A stretch of DNA of 64,000 nt from Rhizoctonia solani. Its lineage: Eukaryota; Basidiomycota; Agaricomycetes; Cantharellales; Ceratobasidiaceae. Where the stretch lies: positions 930,001 through 994,000 of the forward strand of contig NC_057382.1 of assembly GCF_016906535.1 (NCBI RefSeq), in the 5' to 3' direction. Of this stretch, positions 22,922 through 34,813 are shown one piece after another. A program made the translations under genes and the position numbers. How positions within the stretch are numbered: position 1 is the first letter of the stretch; every line of letters begins with the position of its first letter. Under the pieces are notes generated by a model, which saw nothing but the letters and a program-made list of their open reading frames with translations, had not been told where the DNA came from and did no database searches.

Positions 22922-24226
22922 CTAAGGGGACCAGGTCCCCTTCAGCAGCCTCCTAGCTACCGAGTATCCAACCACTTTTTCCTTGGGATCCCACAAACCC
23001 CTGCGGACCCAGACATCGGCCCACCACCTCCCAGAGCACAATAGCCATCCCCACGCCCAGCATCTTGTGACCCAGATATTTCCTCCCGATAGAGGTTCAA
23101 TAACGGTTTTTTCCACGAGAAGTGCAAAGGGTTGAGAGAGGAAAAAGAACAAGGTCGAACGGTCCAAGAAAGACGGGTGATGATGGGTATCGGAGATCGG
23201 GAGGCGATACATGAGAAAAAGGTGCAGGGTAGCAGAAAGAGCGAAAATTAAAATAGCGCGTAATGTCTTGCGCAAATGAGAAGGCAGAGGTGCGTGAATC
23301 TTTTCGAGACCATGAATGATCCCGAGCGAAAGTCGGTCGAATACACGACGAAACAGAGAATGCCAACGACTATTTTCAGATCAATTAGTACTTCTTCGTA
23401 GCCATCAACTAGAACCTTACCGGGTCCAAAAATCAGCTAAGGACACCGCTGAGAACGGTGCATCAAACATGGGTGGCCATGCTTCGACTGGAGCACCGCA
23501 TGCAACTGCGAATATAGCCACCATTGTGGCTGGGAAAGAAATGCTCAAAGCTGTGCCCGCGCAGACGGAGAAAGCAAAAGTGAGTTGCTCGAATATGTTG
23601 AGGCCGCCATCGGTGATAGGATGTGGTAGCCGGTTATCCCATATCCGAGATTTGTTGAGTGTATCTAAAGCATCATAAATAAGATATTGCTTGAATAAGG
23701 ACCAGCTCGCCGATGCAAGGAATACTAGGCGTGAGGTTTTCGGGGATGGCATTCGACGTTTGGTCGACGGGACAATCCAATCCCAAGTCGTATTTTTAAA
23801 AATGCTAGTTCCGCGCAATGACAGCAAGTAGTCTATGGAGTATCCCAAGCGCCCAAAAAAGGATGTTGGCAACGGTAGAACTTTGCCATCGACAACCCAC
23901 CTCGGCGGAGTATGAACGCCGACGAGAAGGTCTACTATGCACGTGTCAATCACTCGCATAATTCCATAGAGTCCAACAACGGCCAGCCCTATATCTACTC
24001 CTCTAGTAGGAGTCTCATAGGGATAAAACGCGTAAAGATAAAATATATACCCAGCAGGGATACCGAGTACGATTCGGACGAGAGTAAAAGCTCGTGGATG
24101 AGATGTGATTGTGAGGGTATAAAGTGCAGCAAGAAGAAAATGGATACCAATCGTCAGATGAATATTAGCCTCTGGAGGAACAAGTAGTCCTGGTATAAAA
24201 TCCCCTAGCCGGAGGTCTATCCCCAT
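22922..24226 (-). CDS. Wax-synthase-like membrane-bound O-acyltransferase (MBOAT)
   Basis: Two exons (24226-23421 and 23369-22922) with a 51-nt intron give 417 residues in frame, starting MGIDLRLGDFIPGLLVPPEA. There are several hydrophobic helices, for example HLTIGIHFLLAALYTLTI and RIVLGIPAGYIFYLYAF. The diagnostic block is WPPMFDAPFSAVSLADFW followed by RRWHSLFRR, which matches the wax synthase motif with its conserved FW..RWH histidine. A late motif, ALSATLHLFLMYRLP, contains the second conserved His region. Such fungal proteins transfer acyl or acetyl groups to alcohols, including terpenoids; the substrate here cannot be read from sequence. No biosynthetic cluster partner is evident nearby. 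Confidence 0.85.
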
Positions 24227-24711
24227 GTTGACGTGGTAGAGAGAAAGTGTAGTATGCAGAGGCACGGTCACGGTCACGTGTACGAGCGGTTTGCCTTGTT
24301 TGCATGTAGCTCCTGTTCTCCGCAATAGAAGTGTATTCAAAAAAATCACGGTCACGTGTGTGGCGCTGAAGGCTATACTTCGTCCCTTGATTCGAATGAT
24401 GGCCTCTGATCTGATTGTCGGCCTTGAGCCCGGCACGGACAAAACCACCCGTGGATGGCTCGGGTTTGGTCAATTGACTTAGTTAAGCAGCATGAAGCCC
24501 GCTTCCGACGGGACCCTCCAATTTGATGGAATTTGTGCCATATAGTCTTATCTTCAAGTAGTAGAACCAGGTCGTTTATAACGGGCGTGAACCCCATTTT
24601 TTTTGTCCAGACTTTGCTTCAAGTACTTCAAATTCCCCAGTTTCATAATACACTGATATTCATTTTGTTTCTAACATACAAGATATACGGAGGTAAGGCC
24701 TACTATTGGCC
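24227..24711. other. Intergenic region
   Basis: No gene supported. It contains the 5' flank of the MBOAT gene and the 3' flank of the SDR gene. Confidence 0.5.
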
Positions 24712-26006
24712 TTACTGAGTAGCTCTATAGTTGAGTGTAGCACTCGCCTGGTTGACAGGCAACACATATACCTGGGCCAGATTGACATGTGGTGGTCGTG
24801 CGGCTGCCCAAACAATCTCTTCGGCAATATCTTCAGCCACCACTGGTACAAACAAAACGAAAGATTGCGCAATATTGAGTGATCCCAAATTTTGAGATAT
24901 GCGTCTCGAATACTCACAAGGTTGTAATCCTGCATATACTTTGTCTGCTGCGGTCTTGTCTCCGCGATAGCGAGTGACAGAGAAGTCAGTCTCAACCATT
25001 CCACTGGAATATGTAGCATTAGTTCGGTTCAAGGAGTAGCTGGTATTAGCATACGGTTGAATTTCAGTCACACGAATAGGAGTATCGACAAGTTCACGCA
25101 TCAACGAACCAGTAAATGCACTGACGGCATGCTTCGTAGCGCAACTATTAATCCGATGATCATGAGTGCCTAAATTCCGATAAATAGATACGCGGACCTA
25201 CTAGATTGAACCTCCAACGTAAGGTTCCCTTCCGGCCACAGATCCAATGTTAATAAAGTGTCCCTTCTTGCGCTCCTTGAAATCTGAGATAACTTGTTCC
25301 AGGCCCTGGTCATGGTCGGAGAATCTGACTCACCTTTGATGAGTGCTTGGGTGACCGAGATCAAACCCAAGACATTCGTTGCAAACATAGCCTCAATGTC
25401 ATTGGGATTGATGTCTCCGACTCTCTCCACACCAAGTACGAACCCAGCATTATTGACTATTGATTTTTGCCCTTAAGTCATTTGTTTTCGCGAATATGAA
25501 ATACTCTTACCAAGGATGTCAACGTCCCGTAACTCTTGGGGCACGTCGTTCCAGAGATTTGCGACCGCATTCTTATCGCTCACATCAAGCTTGATCGCGG
25601 CAAATTTTCCTCCGGTTTGAATCCCTGATTCCTTGTAAGCTGTTTCACATGCAGCTTTAACCTTGGCTAAGACTTCGGTTCGACGTGCAGCAAGAATGAC
25701 GTTGGACCCAGCCTTGTAGATTGGATATGAATGCGCACTTAAACTAGTTGATATCGATACCGCATCTTCTTACCTTTGCGAATAGTATTGCGGTTGCCTT
25801 TCAAGTAACAACATTAGTTTAGTTTTGGTTATATGGATCTTCACTAAAATAATCACCTCGCCAATTCCTCCGGAAGCACCTGTAATAAGGACTGTTTTGT
25901 TCTGAAGCCTAGAAGCGTTAAAAACCGACATGTTGCGAGAGTGCGTGAGGTATTGGGTTGTGGGCACGATACGAGAGATGGAATGCGATACTAGACGTCT
26001 AAGCAT
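24712..26006 (-). CDS. Short-chain dehydrogenase/reductase (YdfG/YMR226C-like), possibly mitochondrial
   Basis: Eight exons (26006-25857, 25797-25774, 25712-25511, 25456-25334, 25283-25202, 25144-25055, 25003-24918, 24842-24712) join in frame to 295 residues. The Rossmann glycine motif is TVLITGASGGIG, NNAG follows, and the catalytic YxxxK is SIYCATKHAV, with the Tyr codon split by an intron. Further motifs FINIGSVAGREPY and RVTEIQPGMVETDFS fit the NADP-dependent 3-hydroxy acid/serine dehydrogenase subgroup. The first 25 residues (MLRRLVSHSISRIVPTTQY...) are Arg/Ser-rich without acids, like a mitochondrial presequence. A second Met at residue 26 (MSVFNASRL) is where cytosolic homologues usually start. 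Exon 25797-25774 is only 24 nt. Confidence 0.93.
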
Positions 26007-27946
26007 CCTCGCGAACGTCGCATGGCATCACGTGGTCTAAATCACCGATTCAAACTTCAAATTGTATGCTTCCCATCACCAGTTAATAATATAATCTGTA
26101 TCCAGAAATTCTTGTGATGTAGTTCGCATCCACAGATTCCTGTACTTACAAGTGCCGAGAGCTGATATGTTGCGAATGAGCTTGCAATCAAGGATTTCCT
26201 GTAATTTGGGCAAAATACTAAGTTCAATGTTCATTGGGGAATCAAAAGGATTATTCACTACGTTATCCCTTTCATTTCACAAAATTGCTATCAAGATTCG
26301 CCTGACATAGTTCCGGATCCGTGACGAGCCACCAATAACCGTAGCCACGGTATTCATAGTCTTCGGGAAAGGGCTATCGACGTTGTTCATTATGGGATCA
26401 GGAAGCATTACTCATTTAGCAGAAATCTCGCAAAATCTCTGGCGGCAGCCCAAGTGTCCGGAGATCCTGGATCGGTGCTCTTGTTTATCCAGAGCGAATA
26501 ATTATGCCGCTGCGGTACGCATTGAACCAAGCCAGCTGACCGCTATCTTATGGCATGCATTTTACCTCTGAGGCTATTGCCCTAATTATTCAGCCGATGA
26601 ACAAATACCCCGTAATCAACACTGGTCAAACGCATCAGGGAAAAGGAGCCATCTAATGCTGGCTAATCTAAGTCAGAATCAGCATACTAATAGGCCGTAC
26701 GACTAAAGCAAGCGCCACAATCCAGTTGAACGCTACTTTAGCTTTGTATACTGATTCTGAAGTAGGTTAATTGGCATTGGATAGCCCCTTTTCTCTGGTT
26801 CGGGTTTCCAGAGCTTAGGTATTCTCCGAATCCACTACTTCACTGTTCACTTTCGGATCTCAGGTCCAGTGCTACCTGGGGTACACGCAGATGACACTGC
26901 GCAGACTTAGTAGGGGAGCCCGAGACCGCATCAATGGTAGTCAATCCACATACAAACATTCTGATCTCCGTCGAGAATTACGAATAGTTTTCGCACCACG
27001 GCTGGCTGACATCCAATTAAGGACCTTGAAGGCAAACGTGCGTGTATTTGTGCACTCTTCCGCGGCTCAGACGAACCATTCTTATGCGTACCTTGTACTC
27101 ACAGTGAATGAGCCATGTACCATATTTCATCATCTGCGATGAAACGCTGGTCGTGTTATGAGTCCCCGGACAGTTTTATATCCTATGCCAGTGAGGAATT
27201 AAAACGTCATCAAGTACGTGGGATAAAGGTACGTAATTTAGGTCGCAAGGAGCGTGATTAATTTCTGGTAACTTGTAATGATTTACAATGATTATGACCT
27301 TTGGAAGACTCGATTATTATGGATATTGGCTCCACGTTGGTCAGACATGAGAACGAAGGAACTGGAAGTTCCCCAAAACCTCACATTTCTGTTCTGGACT
27401 GAGATACTTGTAATATCCAAGTGTGATGGCGTGGACACGAGAGTACGTTCAGTTTCACGCACACCCAAATATATGCAACTGCCTTACGGTCAGTGGAGGT
27501 TCTGTCTACTAATATAGTAACTTCTAGAATGTTACAAAGACGTGATTTATATGCTTCTCATGATGTGGTTCGCATACTGATCCAGCGATGTTGCTGTCAG
27601 CTGAGGTGCATACAAGCACCCCAAATGTCAACCACGACCACGAGGGTCTTGGGAGTGGGCGATGGAGTTGAGTAAACGTGTCTGAGAACGTGAAGATATG
27701 GCATCATCGCTTATTCTGAATGGCTAGAGAAAGCTAATGTCACTGAGTTCACGCCATACGTTTGCGGCCATGAGCAGACATGTCGCCATATTACGTGCCG
27801 ATATAGTTAATCGATAGCGCCGACACTCCACCAACCTATAGAGACATAATGTATAAATACTCGGACTGTAGACGCAAAGATGACCCATCACTCACTGAAT
27901 CCCCTCCTACCTTGAGTTTACCCCATACAATTTACTTTTTACCAAA
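26007..27946. other. 1.9-kb region without a supportable gene
   Basis: Short ORFs occur on both strands, but none has a recognisable motif or splice-consistent extension. It ends with the promoter of the first hemopexin-fold gene. Confidence 0.5.
27852..27859 (+). promoter_or_regulatory. TATA-like box of hemopexin-fold gene 1
   Basis: TATAAATA about 95 bp upstream of the inferred 5'-leader intron donor at 27947. The paralogue has TATAAA at a similar distance. Confidence 0.5.
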
Positions 27947-28007
27947 GTTCGTTTTCATTTTCTTAATATAAAGGAACTAGCTGCTTATTTCTTCCTCTTT
28001 CACAGAT

Positions 28008-28682
28008 ATGGTCGGACGCGCTGCTCTCAATATCCCCGGAACCGACGAGACCTACTGGTTCAAGGGCGACAAGTACGTTAGATACAAGTGGACCCCCGGT
28101 ACGACGACCGACTCAGTCACGTACGGTCCCACCGAGTTCGTGAAAGAGTGGGAGTCCCTGAAGGAGAGTGGCTTCAAGCATATTGATGCCATCCTCCCGG
28201 TTCCCGGCCATGACCGCCGTGCCTACTTCTTCAGCGGCGACAAGTACGCGCGCATAGAATATGTCGTAGGCGCGCCAGGTGACAAGATCTTGGTGGAGTT
28301 CGCCCCGATCAAGGGTAACTGGCTTTCTCTCGACAAGGCTGGGTTTTCGACGGTCGATGGGGCCCTGCAGGTCCCTGGGAAGACTGATGAGGCCTACATT
28401 TTCAGCGGCAAACAATACGTGCGCATCAAGTTTACAGAGGGGCAGATCAACGACGAGCTCCTGGACGGACCTAAGGATATCACAACTGGCTGGAGCGCGA
28501 CCAAGTTTGATACGATCGATACAATCATCCCAAGGCCCGGGAACAACCAGAACGCATATTTATTCTCAGGCAACAAATACGTCCAGATCAAGGTCAATGT
28601 CGGGGGGTATGACGAGCTTATCAGCGATCACCGTGAAGTCGCGCCCTACTGGCCTGGACTGCACAAGGCCGGATTTTACTAA
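28008..28682 (+). CDS. Hemopexin-fold (albumin-like) protein, copy 1
   Basis: Uninterrupted ORF of 224 residues, MVGRAALNIPGTDETYWFKG to ...WPGLHKAGFY. It consists of four hemopexin-type repeats. Each has an aromatic strand such as AYFFSGDKYARI, AYIFSGKQYVRI or AYLFSGNKYVQI, and an intervening GFxxxDxxxPxPG segment. The four repeats would form one four-bladed beta-propeller. No signal peptide is visible, so it is probably cytosolic, like the plant seed albumins of this fold. Ligand and role are unknown. A likely intron in the 5' leader (27947-28005) ends 2 nt before the ATG. A paralogue follows at 30088. Confidence 0.85.
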   Translation: MVGRAALNIPGTDETYWFKGDKYVRYKWTPGTTTDSVTYGPTEFVKEWESLKESGFKHIDAILPVPGHDRRAYFFSGDKYARIEYVVGAPGDKILVEFAPIKGNWLSLDKAGFSTVDGALQVPGKTDEAYIFSGKQYVRIKFTEGQINDELLDGPKDITTGWSATKFDTIDTIIPRPGNNQNAYLFSGNKYVQIKVNVGGYDELISDHREVAPYWPGLHKAGFY

Positions 28683-30034
28683 GTACGTTAAATCTCTCTT
28701 GGTAAAATAGGGTGACATTTAATCATTTTTGCTCTACCTAGAAGTGCCAGAGTATCGGTGGCGACTTGAATAGCTTTTGCATAAACTGTAATGGCGATTG
28801 AAATGAAATGAACCCATTTAACTTGTTGGAGTGGACGTGAATCAGGGTGTAATACTTGCGCATCTAAGAACGTATCTGATCACTACCAAAGGGATTGAAT
28901 TGTTCCTTGATGGTATCGATTACTCGTGTGTTCGGCCGATACGAAACCGTGCCTTTCGGTCTTTGATCCAAGCGACTTGGGACGAATTATCACAATTCCA
29001 TCACCTATGTGTCCCAAACTGACCACACACAACACAATGATAACTCGTCATCGGGTGTGCCGAGCGACTTGCATAAAACCTCGATTAAAACCCGATCCAA
29101 GGTATCGTAATTTACAGTATGGGAACCTCCCGGAATGGCCAAGGCCTGGAACACGTATCTATACGATGAGGGTTCAGATAAAGCGCTGTTTGCCCCAAAG
29201 AGCCCTCCCTATACGACTGAATTCACTACGGTGGAGTTAAGATCCAGCCGAGGATCGATATGGGACAATCGAGACCTGGCATCAGATATAGTACATAGCC
29301 ATGCGCATGGAGCTCAAGGCCGCGAATAGAAGCCCAAAATCGCTTGATGGGGTGATCATAATTGGAAACGACGACGTGATTAATTGAACCTTGGGTTAAA
29401 GCGAGGTGTGCTCATGCGCTTTTGTGATCGTAAGCAGCCGATTGACGTCGGCTGGAAATCTAAAATAAAGCGGAATCGAGAACTACCGAGGCCGCCCGTT
29501 CAATATAACGAAGATGAATCCAGCGATGAGATGAGATCAGTCGATCCTCTGGATATGTCAAGCTGCTGTGCGGCCGCAATGAATCATCGGTTTTGAGAGT
29601 GGAAGAACTTACGGACTCTTCTCTTCCCCCGATTTTCGAGGTGGTGAATACACCAAAATGCCGCTCAGTCTGGACGCCGCGGCAAGATCCGAGACGGATG
29701 GAGTGGCCAGCCTGTGTGCATATATCCCCCCAAAACCATGTTGGTGGGAGTGACCACGGAGAATCCCTAAGTCGCTCGTAAGAAGTTGGGCTGCCGAGAC
29801 AGGTATACGCCCCACTCTAGACGTAAGATCTCCCAAAAATAATCGGATAGTCCAAGTAAGGATAGATGACGGGTGGGTAGGATGGCAGATGGATATGATA
29901 TCATTCCGTGGTAGGGATTGCGCTAGTCCTCGTTGCAAACTCCACCTGGGTGGGCAAAAGTATAAAGACGAAGGGATCATGGCCCCATCCCTCCATACTA
30001 CTTTCACACCAACGCAATCTAAATTATCCCAAAA
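28683..30034. other. Intergenic region between the two hemopexin-fold copies
   Basis: No supported gene. It contains the TATA-like TATAAA at 29961-29966 and the leader of copy 2. Confidence 0.5.
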
Positions 30035-30087
30035 GTAAGTCCCGCAATTCCTCAACAAACCATCTTCTGATCGCCCAATGCGCACAG
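30035..30087 (+). other. Probable 5'-leader intron directly abutting the start codon of hemopexin copy 2
   Basis: GTAAGT at 30035 and ...CACAG ending at 30087, immediately before ATG at 30088. Copy 1 has the same arrangement (27947-28005), so the position is conserved between paralogues. Confidence 0.55.
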
Positions 30088-30764
30088 ATGTCCGGAGTCG
30101 CAGCCCTAAACATTGCCAAAAGCAACGAGACCTACTTCTTCCAAGGAGACCGATACGTCAAATTCAAATGGACACCAGGCACGACCGATGACGAAATCAC
30201 CTACGGCCCGACCGAGTTTGCGAAAGAATGGGCGTCGTTGAAGGAGGCCGGGTTCGGCTGGGTGGACGCGATCCTGCCTATTCCGGACACGACCACCGCG
30301 CGTACTTTTTCAGCGGCGACAAGTACGCACGGATCGAGTACGTCCCTGGTGCGCCGGGTGACAAGATTTTGGGTGGAGTTCGCCCGATCAAGGGTAACTG
30401 GCTGTCGCTCGACAAGGCTGGGTTCACCGAGGTCACTGCTGCGTTGCCTGTGCCTGGACGGAGCAACGAGGCGTACATTTTCAGTGGACAGCAGTATTGT
30501 CGCATCAAATACACCGAGGGGAAGATCGACGACGAGCTGCTCGATGGGCCGAAGCCTATCTCGGTTGGCTGGAGCAAGGTCGGATTCACGGATTTCGATA
30601 CGATTTTTGCTCGACCTGGTTCCGAAAACGGGGCCTATGTGTTTAGCGGAAGCGAATATTCTCAGATCAAAGTTAATGTCGGAGGATATGACGAAATTGT
30701 TAGCGATAAGCGTGAGATTGACCAGTACTGGCCGGCACTAGTCAGGCTGGGTTCTACTGAGTGA
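30088..30764 (+). pseudogene. Hemopexin-fold protein, copy 2, frame-broken as given
   Basis: Starts MSGVAALNIAKSNETYFFQG and is clearly homologous to copy 1 throughout, with repeats such as AYFFSGDKYARI, AYIFSGQQYCRI and AYVFSGSEYSQI. Compared with copy 1 there are four single-base differences in frame: a missing G near 30285 (CCGGACAC), an extra G near 30372, a missing C near 30387 (these two compensate each other, changing VEFAP to GGVRP), and a missing G near 30752, which replaces the AGFY terminus. All lie in short G or C runs. Either the copy is a young pseudogene or the assembly has homopolymer errors. With the indels disregarded it would be about the same length as copy 1. Confidence 0.75.
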
Positions 30765-31479
30765 GTGTAATTGCGTCGAGAAGATAGAGTTATCGCTAAT
30801 GTTCCGTTCAGGCAATGGGACCAAATGTGGTTGCATAGTTCTGTATGATGAAATAGAAGAAATACAAACAAAATGAAATATCTAGTAATAGCCCGGTTGT
30901 GGTTACGTCCGGTCGGAAGATAGTTCCATTGAGGATGACGTCATATGGATGTGGGTCGTGGTGCTGAGTAGCCACTGACAATTCAGAGCTGGCACGAGCA
31001 TAGATATATTGGTATCAATTCAAAAGCCACTATGGATTACAATGAGTCCATATGACGAATCAATTTTTTAAATCCAATCGTCGATCTCACGTGCGAGCCA
31101 CTGATGTTCCACGTGCCGAGTGTTGGTCAAACCGACTCTATCCGGTTGTTACCTGCTTTATGTCCGTGGGAAGCGCCCCAGTATATGTCGAGACTATCCG
31201 CGGCCGAGTGTATTATAGGAAAGCATGACAAGGGCTGACTCGTTAATATCGCTTGAGGCTAGCGCCTGGTACGGATGGTTAGCGGGTGATTGCCGGAGAG
31301 GATCGATGAATGGACGGACAGGAAGATAGGCTCATGTGAAGATTCGAAGCTCAATCGAGCTCGAGATGCCTGTTATGGAAGTTGCATGTGGACATGTAGT
31401 TCTCGGTGCTCGGCCCATGCGGGGACACGTCGGTTCTATCTTGTAGTCTCTCTCGACAACGACAAGCCAGGGCACTGGG
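30765..31479. other. Intergenic region
   Basis: No supported gene. Contains the promoter side of the membrane protein gene. Confidence 0.5.
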
Positions 31480-34400
31480 ATGAGACTCGACACTAGCTTT
31501 CTCGTTGGCGTCTGGCTCGAGGCATTGGTCTATGGTTAGTCTATAGTTCCTGGATAATCGACCCTGTACTGATCTTCGTTCCAGGTGTCTATGTTGCCGC
31601 ATTCGCTGTCTGTCTGCGTCTCTTCCGCACCCATGCTCCTGTTGTCGGCCGTGCCCTGCCCATATGGCTCGGTGCTCTCTTTGTGCTAGCGACGGCCCAC
31701 TGTGCACTCTCGCTCAGTGCCATGCTCGATGCGTTTGTGCGAGTGATCTACACTGGGTGAGCGCACTCTCATTTCTGCCTACGTTCGCTGACTTGGCTTT
31801 GGATTTACAGCCCCGTTGCCTCTCCCCCGGCTCCCACATTCTCTCCTGCCCCAAGCGGTGTTCCTCGGCCTCCCCCACAGCAAATGCCATATCAATACCG
31901 TGATGCCACCCGGTACATTGGCAACAGGGCGCTCCCAACAAACCTAGCTGGTCTGGGTGTCTACGCTGGGATCGTCTTGCTTTCAGACCTATGCTCTTGT
32001 ATCGCCTCCTCGTCAAGTACCGCTACCGATTCATTTGGGTCGTCGGTCCAACACTCTTGACCATTGGCTCCTTTGGTAAGCCCCAAATTGCTGAATTCAT
32101 CCGAATCCACCACTGAATACAATAATCCCCAGTCATCTCGATCATCATCGTTGTAAAATACGCCCATATTGATCTGACCGTCAATTACGAGACGCTGCAG
32201 AAGCAACTCGACGCTCTCAACCTGTGGGTCCCACCCGTATACGCCATTTCCTTTCTCGCAAATCTTTCGATAACGGCACTCATGATGGTCAAGGTATGTC
32301 GGAAGCCCAAGGAACATCAGTCATTTTTAATTGATCGTCCCTCTCGGCACGGGATGAAAAAGACTTCATTTGGAGCGCCCAGATTAAATAACAATTCTCT
32401 CCCGGCCTTTGCTACCCGCCGAAGACACACCCACCGCACGACGCTCAGCGCTGATGATGGCTACGTATTCGACATTGACGAGCGCACCGGTCCGGTCCCC
32501 CGACCCCGACCCCCGTGAGGCCCAGAACCATGTCGTGTATGTTGGGTATCCCACTTTGGAATTGCTTATGCACCTTTAGCTAATATGCCGCTTTGCTTTG
32601 TTCAGCCCGATGGGCTCTCTTCGCGGGACTCGTCGAATCCGGTGCATTGGCTCCGGTGTTCATGTTGGCCGCATTGATTCTGTACGTCGCCCAGGATGCA
32701 CAAGAGGTACGCCTCCTTCCCATTCCCCAAAGCATTCATTTCATATCGATATCGAATGCGGCACGATAAGCCAACTGACACTTATCTGAAAACACACGCA
32801 GACGCTTCTCGTTCCGATGCTGGCACCCCTCGCCGCACTCATCCCCACGCTCCAGATTATCCAGCTCCAGCTCGGACTGGACAGCGATGCCCGGAACCGG
32901 CCCGTCTCCAAGGCGTGGTCCGAGTTTGACGAGCACGGCTCGGGACAGGGGAGGAGTCCGTATTTAGTCCCTGCCCCCCGGTACCATGATAGTTCCTCGG
33001 ACGAAGACGAGGAGGAGGGAGTGGTGGATGGTGCCGCTGGGGAGAGGCTGGGTTGGCTCGGGGAGGGGAAAAGTCCCGACGGCCCAATTCGGGATCGGGT
33101 GATGGGCCGGTCAGTCCGACTGCGGCCAAGCGGTTTAGCGCGAGGAATATGTGGGCTTGGCGGGGCGTACGTCTGGCTCTGGTTCTGGTTCTGGTTCTGG
33201 CTCTGGGTCCGGTTCGGGTTCGGGTTTTGGATCTGGATCTGGATCTGGACGGGGCTCGCATGCGCACTCTAATTCTCAATCGAGCGGACGGACCGAGCCA
33301 TTTGTGATGCTCCAGATGAGAGAGCTGACCGGATCGGGAGAGGGCGGCTGGGGAGAACGAAGCCAAGGCTCGTAATGCGGATGGAGACGAGGACGTTTGG
33401 GAACGTATCAAGCTGGACGACTCTAAACCTTTCATCCCCGAACCAAACCCAGTCCCTGCCCCGGTTCCTGTCCCTGCCCCCGCCCCCGCCCCGGCTCCCG
33501 CAAAACGCAGGAGCACGCTCCGAAAAAACAGCATTTCCAAAGACATGATCTCCAAACCCGTCCCGATCGCTGCCGACTTTCCCCCCACGACTGCCAACCT
33601 GCCGAGCACGACCATTGTCCCCGCCCTTCCGAACTTTACCATCAACGCCGAAACGGGCGTCACGGCCCAGAGTGGCGGCGGCGGCGGAGGCGGGGGTAAC
33701 GCTATTGCGAGAAACTCCTCTACGGGGCCGGAGCACAAGTATCATTACCGCGTTCGCCCGCGCGAAAAGACTGCGAGTCCGCTGGCTGCGTATCTGAGCG
33801 CCCAGGCGCTCGCGCAGAGCACGTCCCAAGTGGACGAGCGAGAGAGGCTGTATCACCATCACCATCACCATCAGTCGCCACATCTTCTTCACCATCAGGC
33901 GCCACCATCTTCGTCCGGGCATCAACAGCCCGCATCGTCGACTAGCCATTTAATGTCCCTTCCTTCGACGACTCCCACGTCTCCGGCCTCGGGCTTCACT
34001 TCCCTGAACCCCCATTCGGCAAGTCGGAATCCGTTTAGATACGACGGCCAGTCCGAGTCGTATCATCCGCAATCGATGCACAAGCCTTCCTATTCGGACG
34101 TTCGGCGCGGAGAACCGGGTGCAAGTGGAAGTTTGGGCACAAGCGCAGGTGCAGACACAACCGGCGGGATCGGGATCGGGCTCGAAGGTCCGCGCCGCGC
34201 TCCCCTGACCGTTCCCTTCCCGACAAGCGAGCCCGAGACGACGTTGCCGCGATGGACGCCCATGCCAGGTGCCCCGCGCATCGTCGGCCTCGATACGTTC
34301 TTCCCGCCTGGCCGTCCCGGGCGACACGGAGATGTCGTGGATGTCGAGCGCGACGTCTCGCCTGCGCCTGGCCTCAAACGGGACTATACGCTTGCGAGGG

Positions 34401-34504
34401 AAGAAGTGTTGAGGCGGATGCAAATGGATAAAGGTGCGATGTCGGATGATGAGAGTGTGTATAGCACGCAGTTGTTGGCGAATGTGGGTGTTAGGAGAGG
34501 GTAG
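31480..34504 (+). CDS. Multi-pass membrane protein with long low-complexity cytoplasmic tail (model uncertain, frame-broken)
   Basis: Exons recognised: 31480-31534, 31585-31756, 31811-32075, 32133-32293 (possibly longer), 32606-32706 and from 32802. The N-terminus, MRLDTSFLVGVWLEALVYG then VYVAAFAVCLRLF, resembles the 7-TM proteins common in Agaricomycetes. Later helices include LPIWLGALFVLATAH, LGVYAGIVLLSD, RFIWVVGPTLLTIGSF and WALFAGLVESGALAPVFML. The tail is acidic, then Gly-Ser repetitive, Pro-Ala rich and His-rich, and ends VYSTQLLANVGVRRG. Function is unknown. The frame shifts by one base near 31990, 33060-33072, 33145-33155 and 33350-33360, and the region 32294-32605 could not be modelled. 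The last 319 codons (33545-34504) are open. Confidence 0.55.
33170..33256 (+). repeat. TCTGGT-type microsatellite inside the membrane protein gene
   Basis: Imperfect repeats of TCTGGT/TCGGGT/TCTGGA. In the frame that links best to its neighbours it encodes (Gly-Ser)n; in another frame it encodes Trp/Phe runs. Confidence 0.6.
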
Positions 34505-34813
34505 GCGATTTTTGAATTTTTTACGGACTGTAGTTGCATTGTATTGCTTTTTTGAGCTGTTGTTAGAACCCTGCCTTGAGATTTGGTTTGTGATGCCCAA
34601 TTTCGAGGTACGGTTGCATGTATGTATAAGTAGAAGGCAATGTGCACACCCACAAATATACTGTATTACGCTGATTTGTTTTTGCGGGCCAAGTACAATG
34701 TGATGCATTCATAGTATGAAAAGACAGGTAAAAGACAACAGATCCACTCGTGAGATGTATGGTATATACAAGTACAGACAGAGAAATAGCACACGGGTCG
34801 TAAAGCATCATGA

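Noticed and set aside
32857..33949. Long minus-strand ORFs opposite the membrane protein tail
   Set aside because: GC-rich, low-complexity antisense frames (Arg/Gly/Ala runs). The plus strand has the splice-consistent gene.
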